12,335 bases of DNA. It comes from Methanosarcinales archaeon (GTDB lineage Archaea > Halobacteriota > Syntropharchaeia > Alkanophagales > Methanospirareceae). This document shows, piece after piece, positions 12,225-12,335 of this stretch. Location of the stretch: contig QMVO01000023.1 in NCBI GenBank assembly GCA_003661125.1, forward strand, positions 1-12,335, in the 5' to 3' direction. Made by a program: the position numbers and the translations under genes. Below the pieces are notes generated by a model that did no database searches, was not told where the DNA came from, and worked only from the letters and a program-made list of their open reading frames with translations. How positions within the stretch are numbered: the stretch's first letter is position 1; every line of letters starts with the position of its first letter.

Positions 12225-12335
12225 GCATAAATAAAACGTGCATATAGCTCAAAAAATCCGGTCATCCGGCGAAAGCAGCAGAGGGGTAAAAAACAAATCG
12301 TGCATGCAATCAATCAATGCTGCCTCTCAGGAGGA
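12225..12335 (+). promoter_or_regulatory. promoter and structured leader of a gene beyond the right edge
   Basis: A TATA-like GCATAAATAAA (12225-12235) is followed by about 75 nt of leader and ends in GGAGGA (12330-12335), a strong ribosome-binding site for a start codon just outside the window. The leader holds a near-direct repeat, ATCCGGTC/ATCCGGCG (12256-12271), the palindrome TGCATGCA (12301-12308) and a hairpin CCTC-TCAG-GAGG (12323-12334) that would cover the ribosome-binding site. The competing pairings GCAGCA/TGCTGC (12275-12280 with 12318-12323) and AGAGG/CCTCT (12280-12284 with 12323-12327) could release it. No known riboswitch family is recognised. Confidence 0.4.

Overview
This window comes from a methane-cycling euryarchaeon (a methanogen or a reverse-methanogenic ANME-type archaeon). 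The evidence is the F420-dependent methylene-H4MPT dehydrogenase (mtd), an HdrA-type flavoprotein, a NAC-UBA protein, an A-type ATP synthase K subunit, an archaeal RecJ/GAN-like DHH nuclease, and TATA-type promoters with short or leaderless 5' ends. An ANME-1/Methanophagales-like source is a guess from gene style only, not shown by the sequence.

Layout, left to right. 1-194: C-terminal remnant of an IS66-like transposase with a one-base frameshift, followed by mtd (+) and a DUF1616-like membrane-anchored protein (+). 1770-1888: a 7-nt-period repeat directly after tRNA-Val(UAC) (-). 1985-3591: nac-nadK-PRC-barrel cluster (+), whose last codons run into the acceptor stem of the opposite-strand tRNA-Arg(CCU). 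3710-5107: DHH/DHHA1 phosphoesterase (+). 5193-6187: a PIN-like protein (+) and a Panacea/DUF4065-like protein (-) meeting tail to tail, a possible toxin-antitoxin-type accessory island. 6416-7385 (-): a small TM/coiled-coil protein, the ATP synthase K subunit, and an AtpZ/AtpI-like two-helix membrane protein. 7481-11026 (-): a 1181-residue HdrA carrying a complete GltD/NfnB-like NAD(P)H oxidoreductase module inside its inserted ferredoxin domain. 11150-12093 (-): an unrecognised 287-residue protein preceded by a 27-codon ORF that overlaps it by ATGA. 12190-12335: promoter and structured leader of a gene that starts just past the right edge.

How the genes fit together: Mtd (C1 oxidation state linked to F420), the HdrA-GltD fusion (flavin-based electron transfer between ferredoxin, NAD(P)H and probably Hdr partners), the ATP synthase rotor subunit and NAD kinase all belong to redox and energy metabolism. 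They are not in one operon. The other Hdr subunits and the rest of the ATP synthase are absent from the window.

Most unusual: three sequence-unrelated arrays all with a 7-nt period (after a tRNA, between atpK and the AtpZ-like gene, and in frame inside hdrA); the HdrA-GltD architecture; an orphan K subunit paired with an AtpZ-like protein; and short upstream ORFs ending in ATGA overlaps. No CRISPR array, rRNA or complete mobile element was seen.
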